Shown here: piece by piece, positions 23,666 through 31,530 of the stretch
How positions within the stretch are numbered: the stretch's first letter is position 1
Layout of the letters: each line of letters begins with the position of its first letter
Program-made: the position numbers and the translations under genes
Notes under the pieces: generated by a model
What the model was told of the DNA's origin: nothing
Database searches by the model: none
What the model saw: only the letters and a program-made list of their open reading frames with translations
Assembly: GCA_963707065.1 (NCBI GenBank)
Contig: CAVPPJ010000020.1
Location: forward strand, 124,001 to 188,000
DNA length: 64,000 nt
Direction: 5' to 3'
From: Palsa-506 sp963707065
Lineage (GTDB): Bacteria; Actinomycetota; Actinomycetes; Streptosporangiales; Streptosporangiaceae

Positions 23666-25266
23666 GACGCGGCCCCCAGCCACAACCCGAGCGCATAGCT
23701 GACCTCCGCGAGGGCGGGCCTGGCCACGTTAGCCAGGTCGGCAACGGTCCAGGACAGCCGGATGACGCGATCGACGCCGCGGGCGCTGATCTCACCGAGG
23801 TCCATCGCCCGCTCCAGCGGGGCGAGCGCGCCTGGTGCGGGCGAGTAGCTGCGTCGCAGCTCGCTGCCCGGGATCTCGGCGTTCAGCCGCCAGCGGGTGC
23901 CGCGCAGCCGGAACGCGGCCCGCGCCCTGGCCAGCTCCACCCGCTTGGCCACTACCGAGCTCGACTCGGTGAACTGCCGGTCGCTGAGCAGCTCGGCCCG
24001 GCTGACCGGCAGGAACTCCACCTTTACGTCCACCCGGTCAAGCAGCGGCCCGGACAGCCGGGCCAGGTACCTGCGGCGGGCGGCCGGCGGGCAGGTGCAG
24101 GCCGACCGCGCCGCCGCCGACCGGGCCTCGCGGCCGGCCGCTACCGAGCCCGACAGCCGGGCGCACGGGCACGGGTTGGCCGCGAGCAGCAGCGTGAACC
24201 TGGCCGGGAACCGCGCCGTCAGCCCCGATCTGGCCACCACGACCTCACCGGACTCCAGCGGCTGGCGGAGCGCATCAAGGACGTCCCTGGAGAACTCCGG
24301 CGCCTCGTCCAGGAACAGGCACCCGTGATGCGCCAGCGACGCGGCGCCGGGCCGGATGACCCCGCTGCCGCCGCCGACGATCGCGGCCTTCGTCGCGGTG
24401 TGATGCGGGGCGCAGAACGGCGGGCGGCTCATCAGCGGACTCCCCGGCGGCAGCGTCCCGGCGACCGAGTGAATGGCCGTGACCTCGAGGGCGGCGGCAG
24501 CCTCCAGCCGCGGCAGTACCGTGGGCAGCCGCTCGGCCAGCATGGTCTTGCCGACTCCGGGCGGTCCGAGCAGCAGCAGGTGATGACCGCCCGCCGCGCA
24601 GATCTCCGCGGCTCGCCGGGCAGTCGGCTGTCCCACCAGGTCGGCCAGGTCGCGGCCGGGAACGTCCGCAGGCGCGGCGCTGTCCCCGCTGCCGTCCGGC
24701 GGCAGCGTGCCACCCGGCCATACCGCCGCCCCGGCAGTGCCGGCCGCCGGGCAGCCAGCGCGCAGCCAGCCGAGCAGCGATCCCAGGGTGGCGGCGCCGA
24801 GGACCTTGACGCCGGGGACGAGAGCCGCCTCCGGCGCGTTGTCAGCAGGCACCACGACGGTGCCGAACCCGGCCGTCATGGCGGCGGCAACCGCGGGCAG
24901 GACGCCACGAACCGGGCGGAGCCGGCCGTCAAGCCCCAGTTCCCCGATGAACATCAGGTCCGCGAGGCTCGCCGCGGGAATGACGCCGGCCGCGCCGAGA
25001 ATTGCCGCGGCGATGCCGATGTCGAAGCTGCTGCCGCGCTTGGGCAGGCTGGCGGGCGACAGGCCCACCGTGATCCGGCGCTGCGGCCACGACTCCCTGC
25101 TGTTCACGATCGCCGCCCGGATCCGGTCCCTGGCCTCCCGTAGCGCGGTATCGGGCAGGCCCACCAGGAGCAGCCCGACCAGGCCGTTCTCGATATCGGC
25201 CTCGATCTCGACCGGGTGGCCCTGAACGCCCACCAGCGCGATCGAATGGGTGCGGGCGAGCGGCAC
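23662..25266 (-). CDS. comM: YifB/ComM-family Mg-chelatase-like AAA ATPase
   Basis: Hexameric AAA+ helicase; ComM drives branch migration during integration of transforming DNA, while YifB homologues also occur in non-competent bacteria. The 534-aa protein begins MPLARTHSIALVGVQGHPVEIEADI with the N-terminal Lon-like domain (VGLSPASLPKRGSSFDIGIA). Walker A is GPPGVGKTMLAERLP and Walker B is CLFLDEAPEF. CPC and CTCPPAARRRY are the characteristic Cys residues of the chelatase-like insert, and the C-terminus reads FSWTVADLANV-like. It begins immediately after the yraN stop and overlaps dprA by 4 nt. Confidence 0.95.
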   Translation of the reverse strand: MPLARTHSIALVGVQGHPVEIEADIENGLVGLLLVGLPDTALREARDRIRAAIVNSRESWPQRRITVGLSPASLPKRGSSFDIGIAAAILGAAGVIPAASLADLMFIGELGLDGRLRPVRGVLPAVAAAMTAGFGTVVVPADNAPEAALVPGVKVLGAATLGSLLGWLRAGCPAAGTAGAAVWPGGTLPPDGSGDSAAPADVPGRDLADLVGQPTARRAAEICAAGGHHLLLLGPPGVGKTMLAERLPTVLPRLEAAAALEVTAIHSVAGTLPPGSPLMSRPPFCAPHHTATKAAIVGGGSGVIRPGAASLAHHGCLFLDEAPEFSRDVLDALRQPLESGEVVVARSGLTARFPARFTLLLAANPCPCARLSGSVAAGREARSAAARSACTCPPAARRRYLARLSGPLLDRVDVKVEFLPVSRAELLSDRQFTESSSVVAKRVELARARAAFRLRGTRWRLNAEIPGSELRRSYSPAPGALAPLERAMDLGEISARGVDRVIRLSWTVADLANVARPALAEVSYALGLWLGAAS

Positions 25267-25623
25267 CTAGCCCACCCCCCGGATGTGCTCCACCGTGAAC
25301 CCGTCCGGCTCGGTCCGCAGGACGCCCACCACGTCGATGCGTATCTCGTCGAACAGCACGCCGTGCGCGACCAGCCAGCGGACGGCGAGCCGCCGTAACC
25401 TGCTCCGTTTCTGCCGGGTAATGGCCTCCAGGGGGGTGCCGTACCGGACGCTCGAGCGGGTCTTCACCTCGCAGACGACGAGCGCCCTGCGCTCGGCGGC
25501 CACGATGTCGATCTCGCCTTCGGCGCACCGCCAGTTCCGGTCGAGTATGCGCATCCCGGCGCGCTGCAGGTACTCGACGGCCAGCTGCTCGCCCCGCCTG
25601 CCCAGGACATCCTTGGGATTCAA
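25267..25623 (-). CDS. yraN: UPF0102 (YraN) nuclease-fold protein
   Basis: A 118-aa protein with the restriction-endonuclease-like fold of the YraN family. Key residues of the PD-(D/E)xK site are visible in AEGEIDIVAAERRALVVCEVKTRSS (Glu, Asp and the ExK pair). LGRRGEQLAVEYLQRAGMRILDRNWR is the usual N-terminal helix and strand. The biological role is unresolved; its fixed position beside comM and dprA suggests DNA metabolism. The comM start follows its stop with no gap. Confidence 0.92.
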   Translation of the reverse strand: MNPKDVLGRRGEQLAVEYLQRAGMRILDRNWRCAEGEIDIVAAERRALVVCEVKTRSSVRYGTPLEAITRQKRSRLRRLAVRWLVAHGVLFDEIRIDVVGVLRTEPDGFTVEHIRGVG

Positions 25624-25793
25624 GCCACACCACCTCCGGCTCCGACGGTGCCGGATTCGGGAGGCCCGGGCTGATGCCGGGAAACCGCTGTGGATGAAAC
25701 GGCGGGAACGCGGTTCTGTGGATGGCGGGACGCCGGACTGTCAGACCCGCCGATCTAAAATGCGCGGCCGCGGCACGCACCGGGCACGCCGCG

Positions 25794-26123
25794 TCAGGAG
25801 AAGCCCTGCTCCTTCTCGTCGGGCAGCTGGAGGTCGCTCTTGGCGAGTTCCTCGATGTTGACGTCCTTGAAGGTAACGACCCGTACGTTCTTCACGAATC
25901 GCGCGGGCCGGTACATGTCCCACACCCAGGCATCAGCCATGGCGACCTCGAAGTACACCTCGCCGTTGTCGGCCGTCCGGACGTTAAGCTCCACCTGGTT
26001 GGTGAGGTAGAAACGGCGCTCGGTCTCGACCACGTGGCTGAACAGCCCCACGACATCGCGGTACTCGCGGTAGAGCTGGAGCTCCATCTCGGTCTCGTAC
26101 TTCTCGAGATCCTCCGCGCTCAT
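25794..26123 (-). CDS. DUF2469 protein
   Basis: A 109-aa actinomycete-specific protein, starting MSAEDLEKYETEMELQLYREYRDVV, with ETERRFYLTNQVEL, YFEVAMADAWVWDMYRP and RFVKNVRVVTFKDVNIEEL. These blocks define DUF2469, which is nearly invariant across actinobacteria and always found between rnhB and yraN. The function is unknown. The fold looks mixed alpha/beta and soluble. RBS GGAGGG lies about 8 nt before the ATG. Confidence 0.93.
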   Translation of the reverse strand: MSAEDLEKYETEMELQLYREYRDVVGLFSHVVETERRFYLTNQVELNVRTADNGEVYFEVAMADAWVWDMYRPARFVKNVRVVTFKDVNIEELAKSDLQLPDEKEQGFS

Positions 26124-26261
26124 GCTCTCCCCTCCTGACCGGCACGTCCCCGGGGGGCATGACCGGCGATGAGGTCCACCATAGGGCCATTCTCCACGAT
26201 CAGCCGCCCGGTCCCCAGCCGCACTGCCGGACCGGACGACGCTACCTGCCGGGCCGCCCCG

Positions 26262-27002
26262 CTACCGCCCATTCCCAGCTGTCCGCCTGCTCCCGGCCCG
26301 GCGCCTCGGGCCCGATCTGAGTCCCGTCCCGGGCGGCCGGCCGGCGGCGATGGTGCCGGCCACGTTGGCAAAGGAGAAGCGATGCTCCGGGCACGGACCG
26401 TGCGCGGCGAGCGCGGTCATGTGCGCGCGGGTCGAATAGCCCTTGTGCGCGGCGAAGCCGTACGCGGGGTAATGCGCGTCCATGGCCGTCATAATCCGGT
26501 CCCTGGTCACCTTGGCCACCACGGATGCCGCAGCGACGCAGGCCGCCACCTCGTCCCCCTGCCACATGGCGAGGGCCGGCATGGCCAGGCCGCGGACCGG
26601 GAATCCGTCGGTCAGCGCGTATCCCGGCCGGCAGGCAAGCCCGGCCAGCGCGCGCCGCATCCCGGTCAGGTTGCAGACGTGCAGGCCCAGCCGGTCGATG
26701 TCAGTGGACGGGATCACCACCGCGTGCCAGGTGACGGCCGATCCCGTCACCTGCAGGTAGGCGACCTCGCGGGCAGCAGGCGACAGTGCCTTGGAGTCCG
26801 CGAGCTCGGTCAGCCCGGCGAGCCTGCCCTGGTCGAGGATCACCGCGGCAACTACCAGCGGTCCGGCGCAGGCGCCGCGGCCCGCCTCGTCAACTCCCGC
26901 GACCGGCGACAGCCCGGCCCGCGCCAGGACGCGCTCGTAGGCGATCAGCCCTGCGGTGCGCCGGGGGGTGAGGCCGGGATGCCGCCACTGTGACGCGTGC
27001 AT
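26262..27002 (-). CDS. rnhB: Ribonuclease HII
   Basis: Endonuclease that removes RNA from RNA/DNA hybrids and single misincorporated ribonucleotides. The 246-aa protein contains VAGVDEAGRGACAGPLVVAAVIL (catalytic Asp-Glu), LADSKALSPAAREV (third region), DGFPVRG, KVTRDRIMTAMDAHYPAYGFAAHKGYSTRAH with the fourth catalytic acidic residue. The C-terminus beyond HRFSFANVAG is basic and disordered (GLRSGPRRRAGSRRTAG). It follows lepB by 4 nt, suggesting co-translation. Confidence 0.95.
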   Translation of the reverse strand: MHASQWRHPGLTPRRTAGLIAYERVLARAGLSPVAGVDEAGRGACAGPLVVAAVILDQGRLAGLTELADSKALSPAAREVAYLQVTGSAVTWHAVVIPSTDIDRLGLHVCNLTGMRRALAGLACRPGYALTDGFPVRGLAMPALAMWQGDEVAACVAAASVVAKVTRDRIMTAMDAHYPAYGFAAHKGYSTRAHMTALAAHGPCPEHRFSFANVAGTIAAGRPPGTGLRSGPRRRAGSRRTAGNGR

Positions 27003-27006
27003 GACC

Positions 27007-28146
27007 TCACCGCGGCGGCCGGCGGCACCGGCGCCCGCGCACCAGCCGCCGCCCCCGCCGCTGAATCCAGGTCACCGGGACTGCCATGGCAAAGCCGAGC
27101 TCAAGCGGGAGAAACGGGGCAGCCGGGCGCACTCGCACCGTACGGCTGGCCAGCACGGCGCGGCTGGCCACGGCGTGACCGAGCGCGGCCGCAGTCCCGC
27201 TAGTGACGCCGGGCTGCCCGAAGGTGGCCGGGATCGGCAGGATGCGCCACCTGCTCGGCGGCCACACGATCATGAATGCCCGGCCCACTACCTGGCTCTC
27301 GGGAATCGTCCCGTTGCCAGGATCACCGCGGTGCAGGCGCGAGTCGTAGGACACGTAGCGGTAGTCGCCCATGACCCACAGCTGCCCGGGCGGCACGGTG
27401 ATGCTGAAATGGATCAGCGATGGCTTGGTTCCCGGGTAGATGTATGACGTCTCATGCAGCGGCACCCCGTTGACAGTCACCAGCCCGCTGGCCGTGCAGC
27501 AGGCCACGTGGTCGCCTGGCACCCCGATGACGCGCTTGATGTAGTCCTGCTGGCCTGGCGCGGTGCCGAACAATCCGGCGATGGATCGGAACAGCGGAAG
27601 GACGGCGGCGTCGTAGAGCCGGACCACCGGGTCAGAGCTGGCCTTGGCCGCCGGGGGCACCGAGTTCCATGAGCCCACCCCGTTGAAGACCACGATGTCG
27701 CCGGGCTGGATGGGGCGGAAGTGATAGACGAGCTTATTCACCAGCACCTTGTCGCCGACGTTGAGCGTGTGCTCCATCGACGGCGAAGGTATGTAGAAAG
27801 CCTGGACGACAAAGCTCTTAATGACCAGCGCGATGACCAGCGCGATAACGACTAGTACCGGCAGCTCACGCCAGAACGACCGGTTCTTGGCCTTTCCCGG
27901 CGCGGAGCGCCCGGCGTCCTGGCTCCGCGCGTCCGGGCTCCCGGGGTCCTGGCTCCCGGTGTCCGGGGCACCGGTGTCCTGGCGCTGCGTATCAGGCTGC
28001 TCGGCGGCGGCCGCGCTGAGCACCGGCGCGGGCGTGCCCGCGGCACCGGGATCCTGGTCATCCGGAGGGGCGCCGCCACTGCCCTGCCCCGCGTCCGGGC
28101 CCGGCTCGGTCAAGGCCCGGTCATGGGTGCTCTGATCATCCGTCAT
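27007..28146 (-). CDS. lepB: Signal peptidase I
   Basis: Membrane serine protease that removes signal peptides from Sec and Tat substrates. The catalytic Ser is in PSPSMEHTLNVGD and the general-base Lys in YIKRVIGVPGDHV; SMGDYRYVSYDSRLH-like box E is present as VMGDYRYVSYDSRLHRGD. One transmembrane helix (LPVLVVIALVIALVIKSFVV) precedes the catalytic domain. The 379-aa length is large because of a 90-residue cytoplasmic N-terminus rich in Asp, Gly, Pro and Gln with GSQDPGSPDARSQD-like repeats, and a C-terminal extension with a hydrophobic stretch ending in basic residues. It lies between rplS and rnhB. Confidence 0.94.
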   Translation of the reverse strand: MTDDQSTHDRALTEPGPDAGQGSGGAPPDDQDPGAAGTPAPVLSAAAAEQPDTQRQDTGAPDTGSQDPGSPDARSQDAGRSAPGKAKNRSFWRELPVLVVIALVIALVIKSFVVQAFYIPSPSMEHTLNVGDKVLVNKLVYHFRPIQPGDIVVFNGVGSWNSVPPAAKASSDPVVRLYDAAVLPLFRSIAGLFGTAPGQQDYIKRVIGVPGDHVACCTASGLVTVNGVPLHETSYIYPGTKPSLIHFSITVPPGQLWVMGDYRYVSYDSRLHRGDPGNGTIPESQVVGRAFMIVWPPSRWRILPIPATFGQPGVTSGTAAALGHAVASRAVLASRTVRVRPAAPFLPLELGFAMAVPVTWIQRRGRRLVRGRRCRRPPR

Positions 28147-28184
28147 CGGATCGGAGCCTCCGGGTCGGCTGGCATGGGCGACTT

Positions 28185-28544
28185 CTAGCGCGCCGACATG
28201 TCGCGACGTTCCTTGATCCTGGCCGCCTTGCCGCGCAGCGAGCGGAGGTAGTAGAGCTTCGCCCGGCGGACCCGTCCGCGGCTCACTAGCTCGATCTTGT
28301 CGAGCGACGGGCTGTGCACGGGAAAGGTCCGCTCGACCCCCACGCTGTAGCTGATCTTGCGGACCGTGAAGGTCTCCCGGGCGCCGGCGCCCTGACGGCG
28401 GATGACGATGCCCTGGAAAACCTGGATCCTGGACCGCGTGCCTTCCACGACCCGGACGTGCACCTTGAGGGTGTCGCCCGGACGGAACTCGGGGATGTCG
28501 GAACGGATCTGTGCCTGCTCTAGCTCGGCAATGGCGGTGTGCAT
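28185..28544 (-). CDS. rplS: Ribosomal protein L19
   Basis: Large-subunit protein at the 30S-50S interface. The 119-aa product is complete: MHTAIAELEQAQIRSDIPEF, FRPGDTLKVHVRVVEGTRSRIQVFQGIVIRRQG, TFTVRKISYSVGVERTFPVHSPSLDKIELV and RVRRAKLYYLRSLRGKAARIKE. It follows trmD on the same strand after 185 nt, which may contain its own promoter or leader, and precedes lepB. Confidence 0.97.
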   Translation of the reverse strand: MHTAIAELEQAQIRSDIPEFRPGDTLKVHVRVVEGTRSRIQVFQGIVIRRQGAGARETFTVRKISYSVGVERTFPVHSPSLDKIELVSRGRVRRAKLYYLRSLRGKAARIKERRDMSAR

Positions 28545-28729
28545 CGCTGCGGTTCCTCAGTCATCATCACGCGCACGCCTGCAAGAGCGCGGCATCGGTC
28601 TCGTCGGCGGGGCGGCAGCCCCTTGGCACGTCCCTGCTGAGTCGGCCGGCACGGAACGGCGGCTTTCAGTGTGCCACATCTTTCCCGCTGACCGGAAAGC
28701 CAGCGCGGAAGCGCAGCTCACGGGGGGCA

Positions 28730-29497
28730 CTATTCGCCGGGCGGGGTGCCATGGGCGGGGGAACCGGGGGCGGCGGGCTGGCCGTCGGCGAGCCCGGCCG
28801 CGAGATCGGGGCGGTTAGCCGCCGTAACGCGCAGGGCGCCGTCATGCCGCCAGCGCGCGATGGCGGCGTGATCCCCCGACAGCAGCACTGATGGCACCTC
28901 CCGCCCGCGCCAGACCCGCGGCCGGGTGTAGACCGGCCCCTCGATCAGTCCGGCCATCGGGCCCTCGCCGTCGCCGCCGAACGAATCGTCGGCGGCGGAC
29001 TGGGCGTTGCCGAGGACGCCCGGCAGCAGCCGGCCGATCGCCTCGGTCATGACCAGCACCGCGGGCTCCCCGCCGGCCAGCACATAGTCGCCGATGCTCA
29101 CCTCGTCTACGGGCATCCTGGAGCGGGCGTCCTCGACGACGCGAGCGTCGATTCCCTCGTACCGGCCGCAGGCGAAGACCAGCCGGGGCTCGCGCGCGTA
29201 CCCGGCCGCCATCCGCTGCGTGAAGGGCCTGCCTGCCGGGCTGGGCACCACGAGCCTGGCCGGGCCGCCGGCCGGGACAACGGCGTCCAGTGCCTCGCCC
29301 CAGGGCTCCGGCTTCATCACCATGCCGGGGCCGCCGCCGTACGGCGTGTCGTCCACCGAATGATGGACGTCGAGAGCCCAGTTCCGCAGGTCGTGCACCT
29401 GGAAGACGATGTCCCCGCGCTGCGCCGCCTTGCCGATCAGCGAGACCCCAAGCGGGCCGAAGTACTCGGGAAAGATCGTGATGATGTCGATGCGCAA
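28730..29497 (-). CDS. trmD: tRNA (guanine37-N1)-methyltransferase
   Basis: SPOUT methyltransferase that makes m1G37 next to the anticodon, preventing frameshifts. The 255-aa protein starts MRIDIITIFPEYFGPLGVSLIGKAAQRGDI. It has the trefoil-knot SAM site CGRYEGIDARV and SIGDYVLAGGEPAVLVMTEAIGRLLPGVLG, and ends with VLLSGDHAAIARWR. Length and motifs are normal except for a Gly/Pro tail of about 15 residues. It starts 18 nt after the rimM stop in the rpsP-khpA-rimM-trmD-rplS cluster. Confidence 0.97.
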   Translation of the reverse strand: MRIDIITIFPEYFGPLGVSLIGKAAQRGDIVFQVHDLRNWALDVHHSVDDTPYGGGPGMVMKPEPWGEALDAVVPAGGPARLVVPSPAGRPFTQRMAAGYAREPRLVFACGRYEGIDARVVEDARSRMPVDEVSIGDYVLAGGEPAVLVMTEAIGRLLPGVLGNAQSAADDSFGGDGEGPMAGLIEGPVYTRPRVWRGREVPSVLLSGDHAAIARWRHDGALRVTAANRPDLAAGLADGQPAAPGSPAHGTPPGE

Positions 29498-29515
29498 CGC
29501 GGCATCTCCTCCGCG

Positions 29516-30040
29516 CTAGCTGGCCATGCCAGGGTCAAGGAGGCCGGGCGGGGGGTCGATGACCAGCCGCCCGGCGGTGATATCGACCTCGGGCACGATC
29601 GCTGCCACGAACGGGACGAGAGCGTCATCCCCCGACCCCGTCACGGACTCGATCACCAGCAGATCCTGGCCGTGGTGCAGTACATCCTTGACGGTACCCA
29701 CGAGATCTCCCGCGGTCGTCAGGACCGCCAGGCCGATCAGGTCGTAGTCGTTGTACTCATCGGGATCCGCTGGCGCGCCCACCTCGGCTGAGTCCACCAC
29801 GAGGTAGGTGCCGGTGAGGCTCTCCGCGTGGCTCCGGTCGGCCGAGCCGGCGAAGGTGACGAGCAGCCGCCCCGAGTGCCACCGGGCTGACACGACGGTC
29901 AGCGGGCCGCGGGCCGCGGGCTCGGTCGCGAGGACCGAGCCCGCGGCGAACCTGCGGTCCGGATCGTCGGTGCGGACCTGCACGGACACTTCACCGCGGA
30001 CCCCGTGCGCCCTGCCCACCCGGCCGACGACTAGCTGCAT
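29516..30040 (-). CDS. rimM: 16S rRNA processing protein RimM
   Basis: 30S maturation factor that binds S19 and helps assemble the 3' domain of 16S rRNA. The 174-aa protein starts MQLVVGRVGRAHGVRGEVSVQVRTDDPD (RimM N-terminal domain). It contains LTGTYLVVDSAEVGAP and continues with the PRC-barrel DLIGLAVLTTAGDLVGTVKDVLHHGQDLLVIE, ending VPEVDITAGRLVIDPPPGLLD. It is complete, and is 5 nt from khpA. Confidence 0.96.
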   Translation of the reverse strand: MQLVVGRVGRAHGVRGEVSVQVRTDDPDRRFAAGSVLATEPAARGPLTVVSARWHSGRLLVTFAGSADRSHAESLTGTYLVVDSAEVGAPADPDEYNDYDLIGLAVLTTAGDLVGTVKDVLHHGQDLLVIESVTGSGDDALVPFVAAIVPEVDITAGRLVIDPPPGLLDPGMAS

Positions 30041-30045
30041 GCCCG

Positions 30046-30288
30046 CTAGCGGATCTCGTCGACATCCAGCAGGTCGACCCGGACGTACAGGTTGCCTGCC
30101 AGCGAGCCGATGACCGTCCGCAGCGCCCTCGCGGTCCGCCCGCCCCGGCCGATGACCTTGCCCAGGTCCTCAGGGTGGACCCGGACCTCAAGAGCCCGGC
30201 CCCGGCGCAGGCCGCGGCTCTCGACGCGGACATCGTCCGGATATTCGACGATGCCCTTTACCAGGTGCTCCAGGGCCTCCTCGAGCAC
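30046..30288 (-). CDS. khpA: KH-domain RNA-binding protein KhpA
   Basis: Small RNA-binding protein with one KH domain. From GTG 30288 (GGAGG five nt upstream) it is 80 aa: VLEEALEHLVKGIVEYPDDV, RALEVRVHPEDLGKVIGRGGRTARALRTVIGSL, ending LLDVDEIR. GRGG in the middle is the KH GxxG loop. The long frame open to 30993 is the shadow of the rpsP repeats and is not used. It starts one nt after the rpsP stop and ends 5 nt before rimM. KhpA proteins partner KhpB in many Gram-positives. Confidence 0.94.
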   Translation of the reverse strand: MLEEALEHLVKGIVEYPDDVRVESRGLRRGRALEVRVHPEDLGKVIGRGGRTARALRTVIGSLAGNLYVRVDLLDVDEIR

Positions 30289-30289
30289 G

Positions 30290-31342
30290 TCAGCCTCCGC
30301 TCCCCGGCTCGCCAGCTGACTCGGCCGCCGCCGCAGCGTCGGCCTTGGCGGCGGGCTTCGCGCTGGCGGCGGGCTTCGCGGCGTCAGCCGCCGTGTCAGC
30401 TGCCTTCGCTGCGGGAGCGTCGTCCGCTGCCTTCGCCGCGGGCTTCGCATCGGCTGCCTTCGCGGCAGGCTTCGCATCGGCTGCCTTCGCCGCAGGAGCC
30501 TCGTCCGCAGCCTTGGCCGCGGGCTTCGCATCGGCTGCCTTCGCCGCAGGAGCCTCGTCCGCTGCCTTCGCCGCGGGCTTCGCATCGGCTGCCTTCGCCG
30601 CAGGAGCCTCGTCCGCTGCCTTGGCCGCGGGCTTCGCATCGGCTGCCTTCGCCGCAGGAGCCTCCTCCGCTGCCTTCGCCGCGGGCTTCGCATCGGCTGC
30701 CTTCGCCGCAGGAGCCTCGTCCGCTGCCTTGGCCGCGGGCTTCGCCGCATCGGCTGCCTTCGCGGCAGGCTTCGTGTCGGCTGCCTTCGCCGCAGGAGCC
30801 TCGTCCGCTGCCTTGGCCGCGGGCTTCGCCGTGTCCGGCTGGTCGGCGGCCTTCGCCTGCTTGGCCGGCTTCTCGGACTTGGCCGACCCGGCCTGCTTGG
30901 CCGCGGGCTCTGCCTTGCCGGTGTCGGCCTTAGCCGCGTCGGTCTTGGCATCGGCCGGCTTCGCCTTGGCCCGCCCCTTGGGGCTGGCGGCACCGTCGCC
31001 GAGAGTCTCCTGCAGGGCGGCGGCGAAGATTTCCTTCCTGTCCTCCTTCGGGGCCGCCATCCTCAGCGTCCCCTCGGAGCCCGGCAGGCCCTTGAACTTC
31101 TGCCAGTCGCCGGTGATCTCCAGGATTTTCCTGACCGGGTCGGTGGGCTGCGCCCCGACGGACAGCCAGTGCTGTGCCCGCTCCGAGTTGACCTCGATGA
31201 AGGACGGCTCGGCCTTCGGGTGGTATTTGCCGATCTCCTCGATCGCCCGCCCGTCCCGCTTGGTGCGGGCGTCGGCGACGATGATCCTGTAATAGGGCGC
31301 CCTGATCTTGCCCAGGCGCTTCAACTTGATCTTTACGGCCAC
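30290..31342 (-). CDS. rpsP: Ribosomal protein S16 with a giant Lys/Ala-rich tail
   Basis: The first 85 residues are a standard S16: MAVKIKLKRLGKIRAPYYRIIVADARTKRDGR, IEEIGKYHPKAEPSFIEVNSERAQHWLSVGAQPTDPVRKIL. A short acidic linker (WQKFKGLPGSEGTLR, ETLGDGAASPKGRAK) follows, then about 230 residues made of AKAADEAP, AKPAAKAAD and similar units, histone-H1-like in composition. Total 350 aa; S16 is normally 80-150 in bacteria. The tail is encoded by 54-bp tandem repeats. It is the first gene of rpsP-khpA-rimM-trmD-rplS. It may bind rRNA through its positive charge or be disordered (inference). Confidence 0.94.
   Translation of the reverse strand: MAVKIKLKRLGKIRAPYYRIIVADARTKRDGRAIEEIGKYHPKAEPSFIEVNSERAQHWLSVGAQPTDPVRKILEITGDWQKFKGLPGSEGTLRMAAPKEDRKEIFAAALQETLGDGAASPKGRAKAKPADAKTDAAKADTGKAEPAAKQAGSAKSEKPAKQAKAADQPDTAKPAAKAADEAPAAKAADTKPAAKAADAAKPAAKAADEAPAAKAADAKPAAKAAEEAPAAKAADAKPAAKAADEAPAAKAADAKPAAKAADEAPAAKAADAKPAAKAADEAPAAKAADAKPAAKAADAKPAAKAADDAPAAKAADTAADAAKPAASAKPAAKADAAAAAESAGEPGSGG
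30426..30830. repeat. Tandem 54-bp repeats inside rpsP
   Basis: The clearest units are 30480-30533, 30534-30587, 30588-30641 and 30642-30695, with a fifth imperfect copy from 30696. Diverged half-units of about 27 bp extend on both sides to about 30426 and 30830. Each unit encodes 18 residues of the Ala/Lys/Pro tail. The copies differ mainly at third positions, so the array expanded by unequal exchange or slippage with selection on the amino acids. Confidence 0.85.
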
Positions 31343-31530
31343 GGCTGTGGTCTTCTCCCAGCGGATTCGGGTACGGGTGGCTCTGTACCGGGTGGGGTCC
31401 GGCCGTGCCGCCCGGATGGGCGCGGCTCAGCGAGTCAGAGAGGGTCTCGCGGAGCGACAGTTGCGGTCACATTCTGCCAGACGCTTTCCGCGGAAGCGTA
31501 ATTACCGTCCGCCAGCGGCGCCCCGGACGG

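Noticed and set aside
30289..30993. Upstream extension of khpA through the rpsP repeat region
   Set aside because: The extension is Arg/Pro-rich, out of frame with rpsP, and does not resemble a KH protein. GTG 30288 with GGAGG is the proper start.
30345..31292. Ala/Phe-rich plus-strand frame opposite rpsP
   Set aside because: It is the antisense image of the 54-bp repeats in rpsP, and rpsP has a genuine S16 domain.
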